DNA from: Clostridiales bacterium | GTDB taxonomy: Bacteria; Bacillota; Clostridia; Saccharofermentanales; Saccharofermentanaceae | Length of the DNA: 64,000 nt | Reading direction: 5' to 3' | Assembly: GCA_017511005.1 (NCBI GenBank) | Contig: JAFWLP010000071.1 | Span: forward strand, 1 to 64,000 | In this document: in pieces, positions 34,250 to 44,747 of the stretch | Position numbering within the stretch: the first letter of the stretch is position 1 | Layout of the letters: every line of letters begins with the position of its first letter | Program-made: the position numbers and the translations under genes | The notes under the pieces: model-generated | The model's input: only the letters and a program-made list of their open reading frames with translations | The model's database searches: none | Told to the model about the DNA's origin: nothing

Positions 34250-37200
34250 TCATTCCTCCTTTCCTTTTCCGTCTTTGCCCTCAAGGATATCTTTCATGGC
34301 AAGTATTGCCGACCTGTCGGCTTTGCTCATTGTCTTATCGGCACCGATCTTCTTTGTAACGTCGTCGTAGCCGGGATCCTTTCTGGCTTTGCCCGTCTTA
34401 GTCGGCTTTGCGTAGTTCTCGCAATCCGAGACCATTGTGCCGTATTTGCCCTTGCTGCTGATGTCGGTCTGTTCCCTTGATCTCGGATCGGACGGATCAT
34501 TTCCGCAGAAACCTCTATAACTGCAGTAACGGCAAAGAGACTGTCCGGGCGTTGCGGCAATGGCATCCGACTTGCCTTCTGATATCTGATCGACACTCTC
34601 TTTTATTATGTGTTTGGAATAATCTATCGCTATCTTCATTGCTTCGTCATCATAACCGGAAAGGACCGGAACACATGTCAGCGGTTCACCCTTGTCATTT
34701 GTTCTGAGACCGACCTGAACATAACCGTAATCATCGATGACAGCCTCATTGCCATCCTTTGAATGCTTATCGAGGATGGCACCGGAATATGCGGGAAGCT
34801 GGATCTGGGTACCGTTCAGGAGCGATGCTGAATCAACGTTCTTCTCAAAACTCTTATAGTCGATCGTCCTTAGATGTATCCTGCCGGACTCATCGGTTCT
34901 CATGTCGTATCTGTCGATAAAACCGCTGAACTTAAGTTCTATGCCTTCATACGGAATGTCAAGACTGAGTTCACCGCTCCCGATCTTCTCTTCTATGCCC
35001 TCAGGAACAAAACCGGTATCTACGGAATCACCCAGGACTCCCCTGAACATCTTTGTGAACATCCTTCTCAGCTTGGCATAAGTATCCATCTGAAAAGCCC
35101 TGTCAACAGGATTGCCGGTCTCATCTACCGTTCCGAACAAAGCCCTTGAAGACACTGCACTCTTAAGGCATTTGTCGGCAAACTCATCATATTTGTCCGT
35201 ATCATCAAGAAGTTCACGAGCCAATGTCCTGAATCTCTCAGGGTCTCTGCCGCTCTCATCGCGAAGTGTCAGGTATGCGCTCTCAAACATGCCGTGGATA
35301 AGGCTTCCGAAGGAGTTGGCCTGTATCCTGGTATTGTCTTCTCTCGGCACTGCCCTGATGTGTCTGGCGATCATGTATTGGAATGCGCACGACCTGAAGC
35401 TCTCGATTGAAGACACGCTCGTGTAGATGACCTTGCCGGTGCTGCCGTCCTCCTTCTTTCTCGTAAGAAGTCTTGCCATGACATCTTCGGGGATCCTCGC
35501 ATCATCACAGTGATGCCTGAACCTGACCGCCTCTCCCGCAACGGGATTCCTGAACGTGTTTACCATATGGTATTCCGGAGTAACATACTGTTCCAGATAT
35601 TCGAAAACCCGGCTCTTCGGCTTGCCGTACTCATGCACCATGAAGATCATATCCTCCGCGGAACCGAGGAGCAGACATGCAGTAACAAACTCTTCCCTCA
35701 TCTTGTTCTGAGCCTTGTCCGGAAGTTCGATCTCATCAGTCGCGGCAGACAGGTTCCTCAGTTCGATCCCGCTCAAAAGACCTTCCCTCATTCTCACATA
35801 CGGAAAATTGTCCTTCTGCGCACCGATAATGAACAGCACCTTGCACGTTGTGACAAAAGCATGATCCGGTGTGGTTATCTCGATCGAATCCACCTTAAGA
35901 GGGATGGTGCCCTCAGTGCGGTTCCTCATGTCAGTCCGTATCATCGATATGAAGTCCTTCTGGCTTATCTCACAGTCATTCATCTCATGTGTGGAACACA
36001 TAAGGAGACTGATGAGTTCGTCATAACCCCTTACCAGCGCGACGGCGGAAGGATCATCACCTCTTGCAATAAATTCATCTCTCAGCGGCTCGATAAATCC
36101 CCGCATTCCATTGAAGAACTCAAGACTCCTTCTTGCCTTGCCGGACAATGTCTTCTCACTGAGTATGGAATCACATGCCTTGCGCAGCGGAACCAGTGTG
36201 CGTTCCACCACATATTCATAAAAGAATTTGCCGCTGTCAACAAATCCTTCCTTAAATCCCGGGACGGTACCGTCAAATATCCAGAGCCTGTACCTGCTTC
36301 CCTGTTCATCTCCCTTATGATCGTCATAAGCTTTCCCGTCAAAGAGACGCACGGCATCAGTGATATTCTTCGCATAACAGTAATTCTCGAACGCATCAGC
36401 AATGTAAGGGGGTATCCTGAGCATTCCGGAACGCATGGCCTTCATGACAAGTTCCAGAGAGTATCCCGATCTCGGAAGCTCCAGCAGGATCTGCATCATG
36501 TAAGGAACCACCGTACCGCCCAAAGCTATCTTGCGGTCGATGAATATGTCCAGACCATATATCTCTGCCGTACTTCTCATCCTGTTCATGATGTCATCAT
36601 TACAGCATACGATCCTTATGTCACGGTATCTGTATCCGTGATTTCTCGTCAGATCAATGATCTCATTAAAAATATATCCTACTCTGTCATCGATACTTGA
36701 AAGCTCCGCAAGTCTGACCCTGCCTCCGGCGTCCTGAATGTCAGGCAAGATATCGGACGCAAACCCTTTAACCAGCGTGCTCAGGATATCGTTCTTGTCA
36801 TCAGCGGCAAGAACTGATCCTGCCGCGCCAAGCGCTTCGAGCATTGCACGGAAATCCTCACCGTTCTTATAAACAGACGAGAATGATGAACCGGACTTGC
36901 CGTTAATAACGTTGAATTCAATGTCACAGCCGAGTTCCGACAGGACAGAGACAAGCCTTATCTCTTTGGGAGTAAGCATACGCGTTGATCCGAAGCCTAT
37001 GAATACAAGTCTGGACTTCAGTATCGCCGACAGGCCTCCCGCACGCCTGGGGAGCTTTCCTTCAGAAGCAACGGAAGACAGTCTGTCACACGCAAGAGCT
37101 ATGGGTTCCCTCAGAAGATTAAGACCGAACCTGACGTTCAGTTCCTCAAGCTCACTCATTATGAGATGAAGATCCTTGAGCTTGTTGACAAAGGACACGG

Positions 37201-37696
37201 AAGCTTCAGGCTTATCAAGAACCCTGACCGCATTGTCAATGTCATCGACCGAGACACCATATCTGGAGAAGTCTCCAAGAAGATCTATCATCATGTTGAT
37301 ATAGTCTATACGCGATGACAGTGTCCCGAGAACCTTGAGTTTGTCTCTGTTATTGACGAGGATGTTGTAAATGGCATTGCGGAGCATTATCTCTCCGCCC
37401 TCGGCAACGTAATTCGTACCGAGATCGTCAAGGATATTGCCGGCAAGCTTCCTGAAGCTCAGAACATCACCGGACACCAGCGAAGAAGCCAGTGTAAGAA
37501 CACCGCCGTCCGTACTGATAGTTCCGCTGCCGCGGGAAATACGTTCCTTGAGAGCAAGAACCTCACGCTCGATCTGGGCCTTTGCGAATTCCGGAGCAAC
37601 AAAGATTATCTCCCTGCCACCGGAATTACTGACAGCATCTTCAATAGCCTCACGCGAGACAGGCCTGATAACGCTGTACGTCTTAAATCTGATCAT
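34250..37696 (-). CDS. addB: Helicase-nuclease AddB
   Basis: The 1148-residue partner of AddA. It has an inactive-helicase-like N-terminal half and a C-terminal PD-(D/E)XK nuclease (about 800-1080, RTIDYKSFEKNVDSASLLNGTQIQLPAY). The 4Fe-4S staple ends with CRYCSYRGFCG near 1068-1078, with its first cysteine upstream at SFRSCAFQYMI (about 780). A complete Walker A motif is not evident, as in several clostridial AddB proteins that have only a degraded one. GAGG precedes the ATG and TATAAT sits at 37726-37731. It is the first gene of the addBA operon. Confidence 0.94.
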   Translation of the reverse strand: MIRFKTYSVIRPVSREAIEDAVSNSGGREIIFVAPEFAKAQIEREVLALKERISRGSGTISTDGGVLTLASSLVSGDVLSFRKLAGNILDDLGTNYVAEGGEIMLRNAIYNILVNNRDKLKVLGTLSSRIDYINMMIDLLGDFSRYGVSVDDIDNAVRVLDKPEASVSFVNKLKDLHLIMSELEELNVRFGLNLLREPIALACDRLSSVASEGKLPRRAGGLSAILKSRLVFIGFGSTRMLTPKEIRLVSVLSELGCDIEFNVINGKSGSSFSSVYKNGEDFRAMLEALGAAGSVLAADDKNDILSTLVKGFASDILPDIQDAGGRVRLAELSSIDDRVGYIFNEIIDLTRNHGYRYRDIRIVCCNDDIMNRMRSTAEIYGLDIFIDRKIALGGTVVPYMMQILLELPRSGYSLELVMKAMRSGMLRIPPYIADAFENYCYAKNITDAVRLFDGKAYDDHKGDEQGSRYRLWIFDGTVPGFKEGFVDSGKFFYEYVVERTLVPLRKACDSILSEKTLSGKARRSLEFFNGMRGFIEPLRDEFIARGDDPSAVALVRGYDELISLLMCSTHEMNDCEISQKDFISMIRTDMRNRTEGTIPLKVDSIEITTPDHAFVTTCKVLFIIGAQKDNFPYVRMREGLLSGIELRNLSAATDEIELPDKAQNKMREEFVTACLLLGSAEDMIFMVHEYGKPKSRVFEYLEQYVTPEYHMVNTFRNPVAGEAVRFRHHCDDARIPEDVMARLLTRKKEDGSTGKVIYTSVSSIESFRSCAFQYMIARHIRAVPREDNTRIQANSFGSLIHGMFESAYLTLRDESGRDPERFRTLARELLDDTDKYDEFADKCLKSAVSSRALFGTVDETGNPVDRAFQMDTYAKLRRMFTKMFRGVLGDSVDTGFVPEGIEEKIGSGELSLDIPYEGIELKFSGFIDRYDMRTDESGRIHLRTIDYKSFEKNVDSASLLNGTQIQLPAYSGAILDKHSKDGNEAVIDDYGYVQVGLRTNDKGEPLTCVPVLSGYDDEAMKIAIDYSKHIIKESVDQISEGKSDAIAATPGQSLCRYCSYRGFCGNDPSDPRSREQTDISSKGKYGTMVSDCENYAKPTKTGKARKDPGYDDVTKKIGADKTMSKADRSAILAMKDILEGKDGKGKEE

Positions 37697-37725
37697 ACTG
37701 ATACCTCGAAAACCTTTATGATCAC

Positions 37726-37731
37726 ATTATA
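37726..37731 (-). promoter_or_regulatory. -10 element of the addBA operon
   Basis: TATAAT on the minus strand, 29 bp before the addB ATG; no good -35. Confidence 0.45.
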
Positions 37732-37794
37732 AGACATTTGCCGTTCCGTTATGCGGACATTAATAGTACCGAAACGGTGTCACCCCGGGTTGCC

Positions 37795-37816
37795 CCGGAT
37801 GCGCCAGCGCATCCGG
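37795..37816 (-). terminator. Hairpin directly after the cellulase stop codon
   Basis: A perfect 9-bp stem, CCGGATGCG/CGCATCCGG with a 4-nt loop, begins on the base after the stop codon. It lacks a U-run, so it may serve as an mRNA 3' stabiliser or a weak terminator. Confidence 0.4.
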
Positions 37817-40363
37817 TCAGGTCAGTATCTCGATGTTTTCGACACTCTTGTGCGACCAGTCATTTGAAAGGTCCATATTCTGCCAGTCAGACCTGTGACA
37901 GCTGAAGCTTACCGTAAGTGTATCACCAGTTGCCAAAGAACCCGCTCCTATTGTTACCGCAAGGCATGTATCCCTGTCTTCGCCCGAGCACGTCTCGAAC
38001 GAACCTTTGACGTCATCCGTAAGTGCAGTATACTGTCCCGACGAGGAGTTGACCGCCGCGTGATAGCAGTCAAACGCCATGGAACCGCCGTCTTTGGTGA
38101 AGTAGTAATTGATCTGAATATCCGTCAGGTCTATCGTACCGTCACCGTTATTGGTTATCTCAAGTGTTCCGGCAATGGCATTTGCGTTTGTCGAATTATC
38201 ATTGTATGTCATGCGGACGCTCAGATCACCCGTGGAAACCTGTCCGCCTGAGGAAGACGTGTTTGACTGGGAAGAGGGTTTTGTATCCTGCGTCGGAACG
38301 GTTCCACCTGCAGCGCCTCCCGAACCGGAACCTTCCTCATCCGGAAGCACTCCGAAGACCACCTTGCCGTCATCCAGCAGAACCACTCCGGAAGCGTTGT
38401 TATATGAATAGTCGTTACCGTTGTCCCAGACTCCGTTGGGACTGATCATCCTTACCTGGATCTCTGATTTATACTGGGACTGACCGCCGGGTCTTAAGCT
38501 CCCGTCATCGAAAACAACCGAAAGATAATAGATATGGTTTTCCTCATTCCATACCTTCAGACCGTCAACTCTGCCGGACTGCATGTAATTCGTCGTTATG
38601 CCGACACCGGATGCATCTCCGCCGTTCTCATAGATCTCGGACAGATCAACAAAGTATCTGAATTCAAGATTCTCGGCACATCTTGCGGGCCATGCGGTCT
38701 TATTGTAGATGTAAGCTTTGATCTCGGCAAAATCCTGTCCCTGGACATTGAGACTGCACTCAGCGGAGTATTCATCACCCGGCACTTCCTCAACTGCACC
38801 GAAGTCTATCAGTGTCTTCCCGTGATACTTTGAATACATGGCTGCCATAAGGCCTGTAAATCCGGCATTATAATCGCATGCGACTTCGTTTTTGTTGTAA
38901 TCGCTTACGGTATCGGAATAACCGTCAGATGCGTCAGGCCCGCCTACAAGAGCCCCGTACAGTGTATGTCTTGCCTCACCGGGTTCATTCATGTTATCGC
39001 AGTACGAACCCTGGCTCGTTCTGTGATGCGGATGTTCCGGAGGATTCTCACCGAATCCGACAACGTAGGATCTTCCTGAAGAACCCAGTGCATAATCTGC
39101 CTGCGATACGGCAAAATCCCAATATACCGAAGCCTTGTCGGAAGGACATCCGTCCCATCTTCCGTAAACGGATGCGACAAAGGCCGTAGTGGTCGCATAC
39201 CTTAACGATCCCCACGAATCGAGCCATGCAAGACCCTGGGGAGAATATGTGATTCGCTGGCCGTCAGACGTTCCGCAGGACCAGTAATCAAGATGCTTCT
39301 GCACCTCGTCCTTGTATGACTTCTCACCGGTTATCTTTGCGAGCAGTACAGCGGCACCTATATGGACATCATCCCAGCATAAAGCCCAGTCGTGATCGTG
39401 ACCTGCCTTGGTAAAACACGTTTTCGCGTTCTCAAGATATTTGGCGTCATCTGTCGCAAGATACAGCCAGCTTCCGGCCCAGGCAAGTTCGTCATAGAAT
39501 CCGCTCCACGAATTGTAGAACCCGTTCGCTGCCGTGTATCCGTCATCACTCCTTGTCGAATCGGCAAAAGCATACAGGCTCTTTGCATGTTCAAGACAAA
39601 GAGATGAATATTCCTTGTCGGTATCCTTATATACGACGGATGTAACAGCAAGTGCCGCTGCAGCTTCCCCTGCCACAGCCGAACCCGGATTGTCCTTGGT
39701 TACGCAATAGGAAGGTCTGTTCATGGACATGACCTCGCAGGGACCCCACCACGAATGATCCGCATTTCCGTCTCCCACCTGATAGTAGTAGACCTCATCT
39801 TCGGGATGACACTTGATCAGATAATCACTGACCCACTTTATGTCACCGAGGATATAATCGAGCTGGCCGCTCTGTTCATAAGCTTCATGGTCTTCATATA
39901 CGGACCATCCGAGCATCGCGGCCGAATAAGCCATGGGGAGATTGAACTTAACGTTATCTCCGGCATCATACCATCCGCCGGTGAGATCCAATCCGTTGTC
40001 TGCTCCGTCGGTAAGACCGGAATCCCCGCGCCAGTTGCACCTTGTCTGTTCAGGCAGAGCCCCGCTTCTCTGAAGCTCATAGAAAAGAACGGATTTCTGA
40101 AGAGCCTCACCGTAGTTATAATCTCCGGTTCCTTCGATTCCTTCGTAACCCCTGCCGTATTCAGTTAATCCCGAAGTTGAGTGCGGACCTCCCGATGCGC
40201 CGTCAAAAGAACCGTTCCGGGAAGCGGCAGTGCTCTCAGGAGATGAATTCAAAGAGGATTCCGTCTGAATATCCTCCGAACCGGTTGTTTCCGTTTTATT
40301 GCAGGCCGTTAATGCCAAAGCACCAATAAGCACAAGTGATATTGCACTCTTCAGTTTCTTCAT
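37817..40363 (-). CDS. Lipoprotein GH9 endoglucanase with CBM3 modules
   Basis: The 848-residue exported lipoprotein (lipobox LTAC at about 18-21) has a Ser/Thr/Gly linker, then a GH9 catalytic domain (about 80-530). The catalytic pair region is [13 protein letters not shown], the substrate loop is [14 protein letters not shown], and the acid is the Glu of [17 protein letters not shown]3c-type module (about 545-690) follows, then a Gly/Ser/Thr linker and a second CBM3-like module (about 715-848). This is the processive endoglucanase layout (GH9-CBM3c) with an extra CBM. There is no dockerin. It is membrane-tethered and sits 15 bp downstream of a sugar-type binding protein gene, so the two probably act together on cellulose-derived glucans. 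Confidence 0.93.
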   Translation of the reverse strand: MKKLKSAISLVLIGALALTACNKTETTGSEDIQTESSLNSSPESTAASRNGSFDGASGGPHSTSGLTEYGRGYEGIEGTGDYNYGEALQKSVLFYELQRSGALPEQTRCNWRGDSGLTDGADNGLDLTGGWYDAGDNVKFNLPMAYSAAMLGWSVYEDHEAYEQSGQLDYILGDIKWVSDYLIKCHPEDEVYYYQVGDGNADHSWWGPCEVMSMNRPSYCVTKDNPGSAVAGEAAAALAVTSVVYKDTDKEYSSLCLEHAKSLYAFADSTRSDDGYTAANGFYNSWSGFYDELAWAGSWLYLATDDAKYLENAKTCFTKAGHDHDWALCWDDVHIGAAVLLAKITGEKSYKDEVQKHLDYWSCGTSDGQRITYSPQGLAWLDSWGSLRYATTTAFVASVYGRWDGCPSDKASVYWDFAVSQADYALGSSGRSYVVGFGENPPEHPHHRTSQGSYCDNMNEPGEARHTLYGALVGGPDASDGYSDTVSDYNKNEVACDYNAGFTGLMAAMYSKYHGKTLIDFGAVEEVPGDEYSAECSLNVQGQDFAEIKAYIYNKTAWPARCAENLEFRYFVDLSEIYENGGDASGVGITTNYMQSGRVDGLKVWNEENHIYYLSVVFDDGSLRPGGQSQYKSEIQVRMISPNGVWDNGNDYSYNNASGVVLLDDGKVVFGVLPDEEGSGSGGAAGGTVPTQDTKPSSQSNTSSSGGQVSTGDLSVRMTYNDNSTNANAIAGTLEITNNGDGTIDLTDIQINYYFTKDGGSMAFDCYHAAVNSSSGQYTALTDDVKGSFETCSGEDRDTCLAVTIGAGSLATGDTLTVSFSCHRSDWQNMDLSNDWSHKSVENIEILT

Positions 40364-40378
40364 ATGTTCCTCCGAAAA

Positions 40379-42202
40379 TCATATTGTCCATCCGTATTCC
40401 CTGGCGGTTGCAATCCTTGCGTTTACTTCCAGCCGGGCTTCATCAATGAAAGCCCCGGGATCACAGCCCTCATAAGCCAGCATGTATTCATCCCATGCGG
40501 AATCGAAATCATCGCTCAAAACAAGTTTTGGAAGCCACTCGTGTTTACACTCTCCTATCCTTTGCCATGTCTGGCCGCCGGGTGTGTAGGACGTAAGATT
40601 GTTCGACCAGGTGTATAAAGGATACCAGGGCATCCTGTCGCAGTAAACCGAGCCCAGAAAGTCAACATAGTTGTCTGCACCGTAGGCATCAAAGCAATCC
40701 CTTAAAGGCTTGGACAGATTCGATTTGAACTCTTCCGGCTGCTCACCGGGCATCATGCGGTTTATTCCGTCACGGCTCATGCCTTTCAACTGCGGCATGT
40801 AAGAATACTCGCAGGTGTGTGAATACATATACCCGTTGCTTCTCCAGTTCTCACGCATCTCCTCGGTTCTGTAGTAAAGTCCCTGATCATCTGTCAGATA
40901 GTCGAAACCTTCAATACCCCAGAAACGGAGATCATGGATCTCCTGACCGAGAAGATCGTTCATGAACCTGAATGCCGTATCAGGATCCAGACAGCTTGTC
41001 GTGACCGCAATCCCGGACGAGAAAGCAACATCGGCACCGTAAGTGTGATATTGCTGCTGCATCCCCTCCTCAGCCGTAAGTCCCAATGGAACATAATCGC
41101 ATCCGATATCTTTCAGGCGGTAAGACGTTCCGTCTGAAGCTGTTCTGTACGTTGAAAAAGCATCCTCTACGTTATACCCGAAATCCCAGTACTGATCACT
41201 CATTCCGAGGACCGCACCGGTTGTGATCTTTGAGATATATTGATCATAAGTCTGCACCGCAAAATCATGATCAATATAACCCTTCTGATACTCTTCATTG
41301 AGTTTCCTGAAATACTCCTTTGCCGTATCCGTAGTGTTGTAGTCAATGATCTCAGGATTATCCGCACCTGCATCAACATTCACGATGACACATCCATCAT
41401 TCGGATATCCGTCAAGATACATCGGCGCGCTCTCAAGACTGTAATATCTCCAGTCTTCGCTAATACATGTGTAAGGGATAACAGGTGTTCCGTCAGGAAG
41501 TTCCGGATTTGCGTCGGCATATCTTTCGATAAGATCGAAATACTGATCCAGTGTCTGTATCTCCGGATACCCGGCCCATTCAAGGACACGGACCTGTATC
41601 CAGAAAGCCTGTCCTATATGCTTGGTATTTGTATCCCTTTCATTGAAACTCCCGAAAACATCCGCCCAGTAAATGTGACCGTCATCCATGCGGAAACGTT
41701 CCCATTGCTCATCGGTATATAATTCCTTCAGGTTAGGAAACAAGTCAAGATACTCATCCCAGGCTACCAGATAACCGTTTTGATACAGTTCTGTCAGATC
41801 ACTTCCCGCATAGATATAATCGGGAAGTTCGCCCGAAGCCATCAGAATACCGACAGCCTCATCCGGAGTAATGCCATAAAGCCATGACTCTTCAACACGG
41901 ACACCGGTCTTCTCTGCTATGATCCCTTTTATGTCGTTATCGTATGCTTTCTCATTTCCCGGCAACGTGATAAACATCGTCATGTCAACAGTGCCGTCAT
42001 CTTGTCCGGGAGGAGGCGTCAGGGTTACACCGGGATCCGTCGGGGACGTGGGTACCGTCTGTTCGCTGCCTCTTAACTCCGGTTTGGATTCATCCCTGCT
42101 GTAGGAACGGCCTGAACCGGATGATCCTTTCGAGCAGGCACATAGCGAAAAAAACGTCGCCAATACCAAACCACCGGCAATAATCTTTCTGATTCTGTTC
42201 AT
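40379..42202 (-). CDS. ABC transporter substrate-binding lipoprotein (LplA-like)
   Basis: A 607-residue lipoprotein (lipobox LCAC near 20-23, followed by a Ser/Gly linker) of the large extracellular solute-binding family used by carbohydrate ABC importers in Firmicutes. Typical parts are ITLPGNEKAYDNDIKGIIAEKTGVRVEE and DYIYAGSDLTELYQNGYLVAWDEYLD. No permease or ATPase gene is adjacent. The cellulase gene follows at 15 bp, which suggests an oligosaccharide ligand such as cello-oligomers; this is inference. GGAGG precedes the ATG and a palindrome lies at 42228-42243. Confidence 0.88.
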   Translation of the reverse strand: MNRIRKIIAGGLVLATFFSLCACSKGSSGSGRSYSRDESKPELRGSEQTVPTSPTDPGVTLTPPPGQDDGTVDMTMFITLPGNEKAYDNDIKGIIAEKTGVRVEESWLYGITPDEAVGILMASGELPDYIYAGSDLTELYQNGYLVAWDEYLDLFPNLKELYTDEQWERFRMDDGHIYWADVFGSFNERDTNTKHIGQAFWIQVRVLEWAGYPEIQTLDQYFDLIERYADANPELPDGTPVIPYTCISEDWRYYSLESAPMYLDGYPNDGCVIVNVDAGADNPEIIDYNTTDTAKEYFRKLNEEYQKGYIDHDFAVQTYDQYISKITTGAVLGMSDQYWDFGYNVEDAFSTYRTASDGTSYRLKDIGCDYVPLGLTAEEGMQQQYHTYGADVAFSSGIAVTTSCLDPDTAFRFMNDLLGQEIHDLRFWGIEGFDYLTDDQGLYYRTEEMRENWRSNGYMYSHTCEYSYMPQLKGMSRDGINRMMPGEQPEEFKSNLSKPLRDCFDAYGADNYVDFLGSVYCDRMPWYPLYTWSNNLTSYTPGGQTWQRIGECKHEWLPKLVLSDDFDSAWDEYMLAYEGCDPGAFIDEARLEVNARIATAREYGWTI

Positions 42203-42227
42203 ACCCGTCCTCCGGCCTGTAATTCAT

Positions 42228-42243
42228 TATCCTAGATAGGATA
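42228..42243. promoter_or_regulatory. Palindrome in front of the binding-protein/cellulase operon
   Basis: TATCCTAGATAGGATA is a 16-bp inverted repeat (centre GA), 25 bp before the ATG and directly next to the stop of the upstream serine hydrolase. It overlaps a GATAAT -10-like element, so it may be an operator. Confidence 0.4.
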
Positions 42244-43245
42244 TCAGATAATACACCCTTCCGTTACCGGAAGAACATATTTCTCGATAAAATCCACCCT
42301 GTCAAAGATCGCCGGCTTAAACGTACCGGTCACGCCGGCTGATATGTTCCTTTCTTTGCTGACATAGATCACGTTGCCGCCGTCTCCTATCGCCGCATAG
42401 ACTTCCCTGTCATCATAAGGCTTATACCAGAGATATCCGTAACCCATATATCCGAACATCTTTCCGAGCTTAATGTGCGGTGTGATCATATCCGACAGAT
42501 ATTGCCCGGAAATTATGATTTTATCCCCGTATTTCCCGTTATCCAGAATAAGCTGCCCCAGCTTCGCCATATCACCCGCGGAGAGACATAATCCCCACCC
42601 GGCAGTAACAGTAGCCTTCGGATCCGAATACCATTCATTGTCCCTGGGCTTTTTGCTCATAAGATAATCAAACTGATCTTCCTTGGAACTGTCACCATGG
42701 ATCCTGTGTTCCGGAATGCCAAGCGGAGCAAACAGAAATTCATTGGCAAAATCAATACAACTCATACCGGAAGCGCTCTCTATGATCCCTGACAGGATCT
42801 GAATGCCGAGAGTCGCATATTTGAATTCACCCGTTATTCCCGCACGTCCTCCCAAAAGATCGAGAGCAGCCTTTGTCCAGTCATCCGAAGTGCATACCTT
42901 TTTCCATGGCTCGGAACGGTACTTATATGGTGCCGTCATTGTAAGGAGATGCCTGAGCGTAACATCGTATATGGTCTTCTCTCCGCGTTTCACCTGATAA
43001 CCCGGGAAGAAATCAATTACCTTCTGATCAACATCTTTGATATAGCCCTTATCGATCGATATTCCTGTCAGCAAAGACATTACGCCTTTTGTCACAGACA
43101 TAACATTAGCAGCGTCGTGAGTCTTAAAACCCCTCCAGCAGTCCTCATACACTGTCCTGCCGTCCTTCATGACGCAGATCTGGCATATATTGCTCTCATT
43201 TCCCGTACTGTTTAACACATGGCTGTGAAGTTCATTTTTGTTCAT
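42244..43245 (-). CDS. Beta-lactamase-family serine hydrolase
   Basis: Start at ATG 43245 (AGAGG 7 bases before it); 333 residues, no signal peptide, hence cytoplasmic. The class C beta-lactamase/penicillin-binding-protein-like fold shows the catalytic SVTK (SxxK, about 79-82) and the second motif region FKYATLGIQ in place of YxN. The HxG-type third motif is near AAIGDGGNVIYV. Members hydrolyse esters, amides or D-amino-acid peptides; the substrate is not predictable. It lies 41 bp upstream of the binding-protein gene on the same strand. Confidence 0.85.
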   Translation of the reverse strand: MNKNELHSHVLNSTGNESNICQICVMKDGRTVYEDCWRGFKTHDAANVMSVTKGVMSLLTGISIDKGYIKDVDQKVIDFFPGYQVKRGEKTIYDVTLRHLLTMTAPYKYRSEPWKKVCTSDDWTKAALDLLGGRAGITGEFKYATLGIQILSGIIESASGMSCIDFANEFLFAPLGIPEHRIHGDSSKEDQFDYLMSKKPRDNEWYSDPKATVTAGWGLCLSAGDMAKLGQLILDNGKYGDKIIISGQYLSDMITPHIKLGKMFGYMGYGYLWYKPYDDREVYAAIGDGGNVIYVSKERNISAGVTGTFKPAIFDRVDFIEKYVLPVTEGCII

Positions 43246-43344
43246 GATCATACCTCTTCTCAATCATATTCAGGACGTCCGATTAGAAGGCTAATATGAT
43301 TAAAAATTGTTTTCAAGTACTTTTTCCGGGAAACAAAAAGATGA

Positions 43345-44157
43345 TTATTTTGCGGCGCAGACAATGAAGTGCGGACTTATACCCATCATGGTCTCTTCAT
43401 GCTCAGTCAGTCTTATTATCTCGAGAAGTCTATTGCGTCTGTTCTCATCCTTCCACTTCTCCGCGATATCAGGCGTGATCCATGAACAGCCTTCAACGGC
43501 AGCGCTCTCTTTTACGGTAAGACCCGCTTCGGTGATCTCATCTCTCAGACCGTCTATCGTATGAAAATACGCATTGGAGATGACATAAGGATATTCCTTG
43601 GGCCTTACGTGCTCGCCTTTTACGATCTCACGTCTGAGCATATCCATATAGATATCATCATCGATGAAATCGACACCGTTTCCATATACGGAAAGCGCCC
43701 ATGTCGCTGAACTGAATTTGGATATTCCTGCAGCTATCAGGATGCCGCCTTCCTTAAGAACGCGCTTTGCTTCAGAAAGCACGAGCATCCTGTCCTCTTT
43801 GTTCTGCAGATGATACAAAGGTCCCATGAGCAATACGATATCCGCACTGTTATCCGGCTTTTCGATCTTGCGGGCATCGCCTGCAAAAGCTTCATAAGGA
43901 ATGGTCATGTGTTCTTTTGCATATTCGACGGCTGACGGCGCCAGTTCGATCAGGGTAACTTCGTGACCCATGGAAACGAGCCACTCGGCATATCTTCCTA
44001 TTCCGCCTCCGATGTCGTAGATGATCTGTCTGCCTTCAAGATATCTGCTGATTATCTCTTTCGATCTGTCGAACTCCACGACACCCAGTCCGCGCTCAAG
44101 ACGGCCTATCTCAGCCCCGTTATTATAAAACTCATATACTTCATCGATCTTTTCCAT
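43345..44157 (-). CDS. Class I SAM-dependent methyltransferase
   Basis: A 270-residue methyltransferase with motif I YDIGGGIGRYAEWL (about 46-59), acidic motif II TLIELAP, and the UbiE/MenG-like motif VLLMGPLYHLQNKEDR, followed by the lid sequence. It methylates a small molecule of unknown identity. It follows dcd by 23 bp and is the last gene of a GNAT-dcd-methyltransferase string. Confidence 0.85.
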   Translation of the reverse strand: MEKIDEVYEFYNNGAEIGRLERGLGVVEFDRSKEIISRYLEGRQIIYDIGGGIGRYAEWLVSMGHEVTLIELAPSAVEYAKEHMTIPYEAFAGDARKIEKPDNSADIVLLMGPLYHLQNKEDRMLVLSEAKRVLKEGGILIAAGISKFSSATWALSVYGNGVDFIDDDIYMDMLRREIVKGEHVRPKEYPYVISNAYFHTIDGLRDEITEAGLTVKESAAVEGCSWITPDIAEKWKDENRRNRLLEIIRLTEHEETMMGISPHFIVCAAK

Positions 44158-44180
44158 ACCATCAACCCCGCAAACAGATA

Positions 44181-44717
44181 TTAACTGTTTTCCGCATCCT
44201 TATATACTCTTGAGCCCGTGGCACCTGTCTGCCCCTGGTACTTTCCGTTGTAGGGATTAAGGGCATGATCATCCATTTCGGCAAATACCAGCTGTCCGAC
44301 TCTTCTTCCCGCCTTTAATTCAATGGCACATCTGTTTGCATTATACAGTTCAAGCGTTATCTCGCCTTTGAAACCGGGATCCACCCATCCCGCATTCTGA
44401 ATAAACAGACCCATCCTTCCCAAAGAGCTTCTTCCCTCCACGAAAGCAGTCAGATTATCAGGAAGCTCGAAATACTCCATCGTAGTCGCAAGAACAAACT
44501 GTCCCGGCATTATCAGATAAGTATCTGAAGTGATGGTCCTGTACTTTATCTCATTTTCCAGAGTTATTATGCCTGAAGGAGTATCATCGACCACACTGAA
44601 TGTGCGTCCGAGCCTGATATCCACACTCGCAGGCTGGATCTGTTCATTCGTCACAGGCTCGATCTTAAGTGTTTTCTCTTCGATCATTCTCATTATGGTC
44701 TTATCTGACAGTATCAT
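44181..44717 (-). CDS. dcd: dCTP deaminase
   Basis: A 178-residue protein of the dCTP deaminase/dUTPase family. It provides dUTP (or dUMP in bifunctional forms) for dTMP synthesis. The motifs are [11 protein letters not shown] near the start, the central [24 protein letters not shown] loop, ITLELYN, and the C-terminal [11 protein letters not shown]. The conserved acidic/Arg residues are present. GGGGGACGG precedes the ATG. It lies between the GNAT gene (30 bp) and the methyltransferase (23 bp). Confidence 0.94.
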   Translation of the reverse strand: MILSDKTIMRMIEEKTLKIEPVTNEQIQPASVDIRLGRTFSVVDDTPSGIITLENEIKYRTITSDTYLIMPGQFVLATTMEYFELPDNLTAFVEGRSSLGRMGLFIQNAGWVDPGFKGEITLELYNANRCAIELKAGRRVGQLVFAEMDDHALNPYNGKYQGQTGATGSRVYKDAENS

Positions 44718-44747
44718 TTTTCCGTCCCCCGCAATTCTTTTTCTAAT

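Noticed and set aside
35510..36700. Rightward 396-codon frame inside addB
   Set aside because: It is fully antisense to the well-supported AddB gene with shadow-like composition and no start signal.
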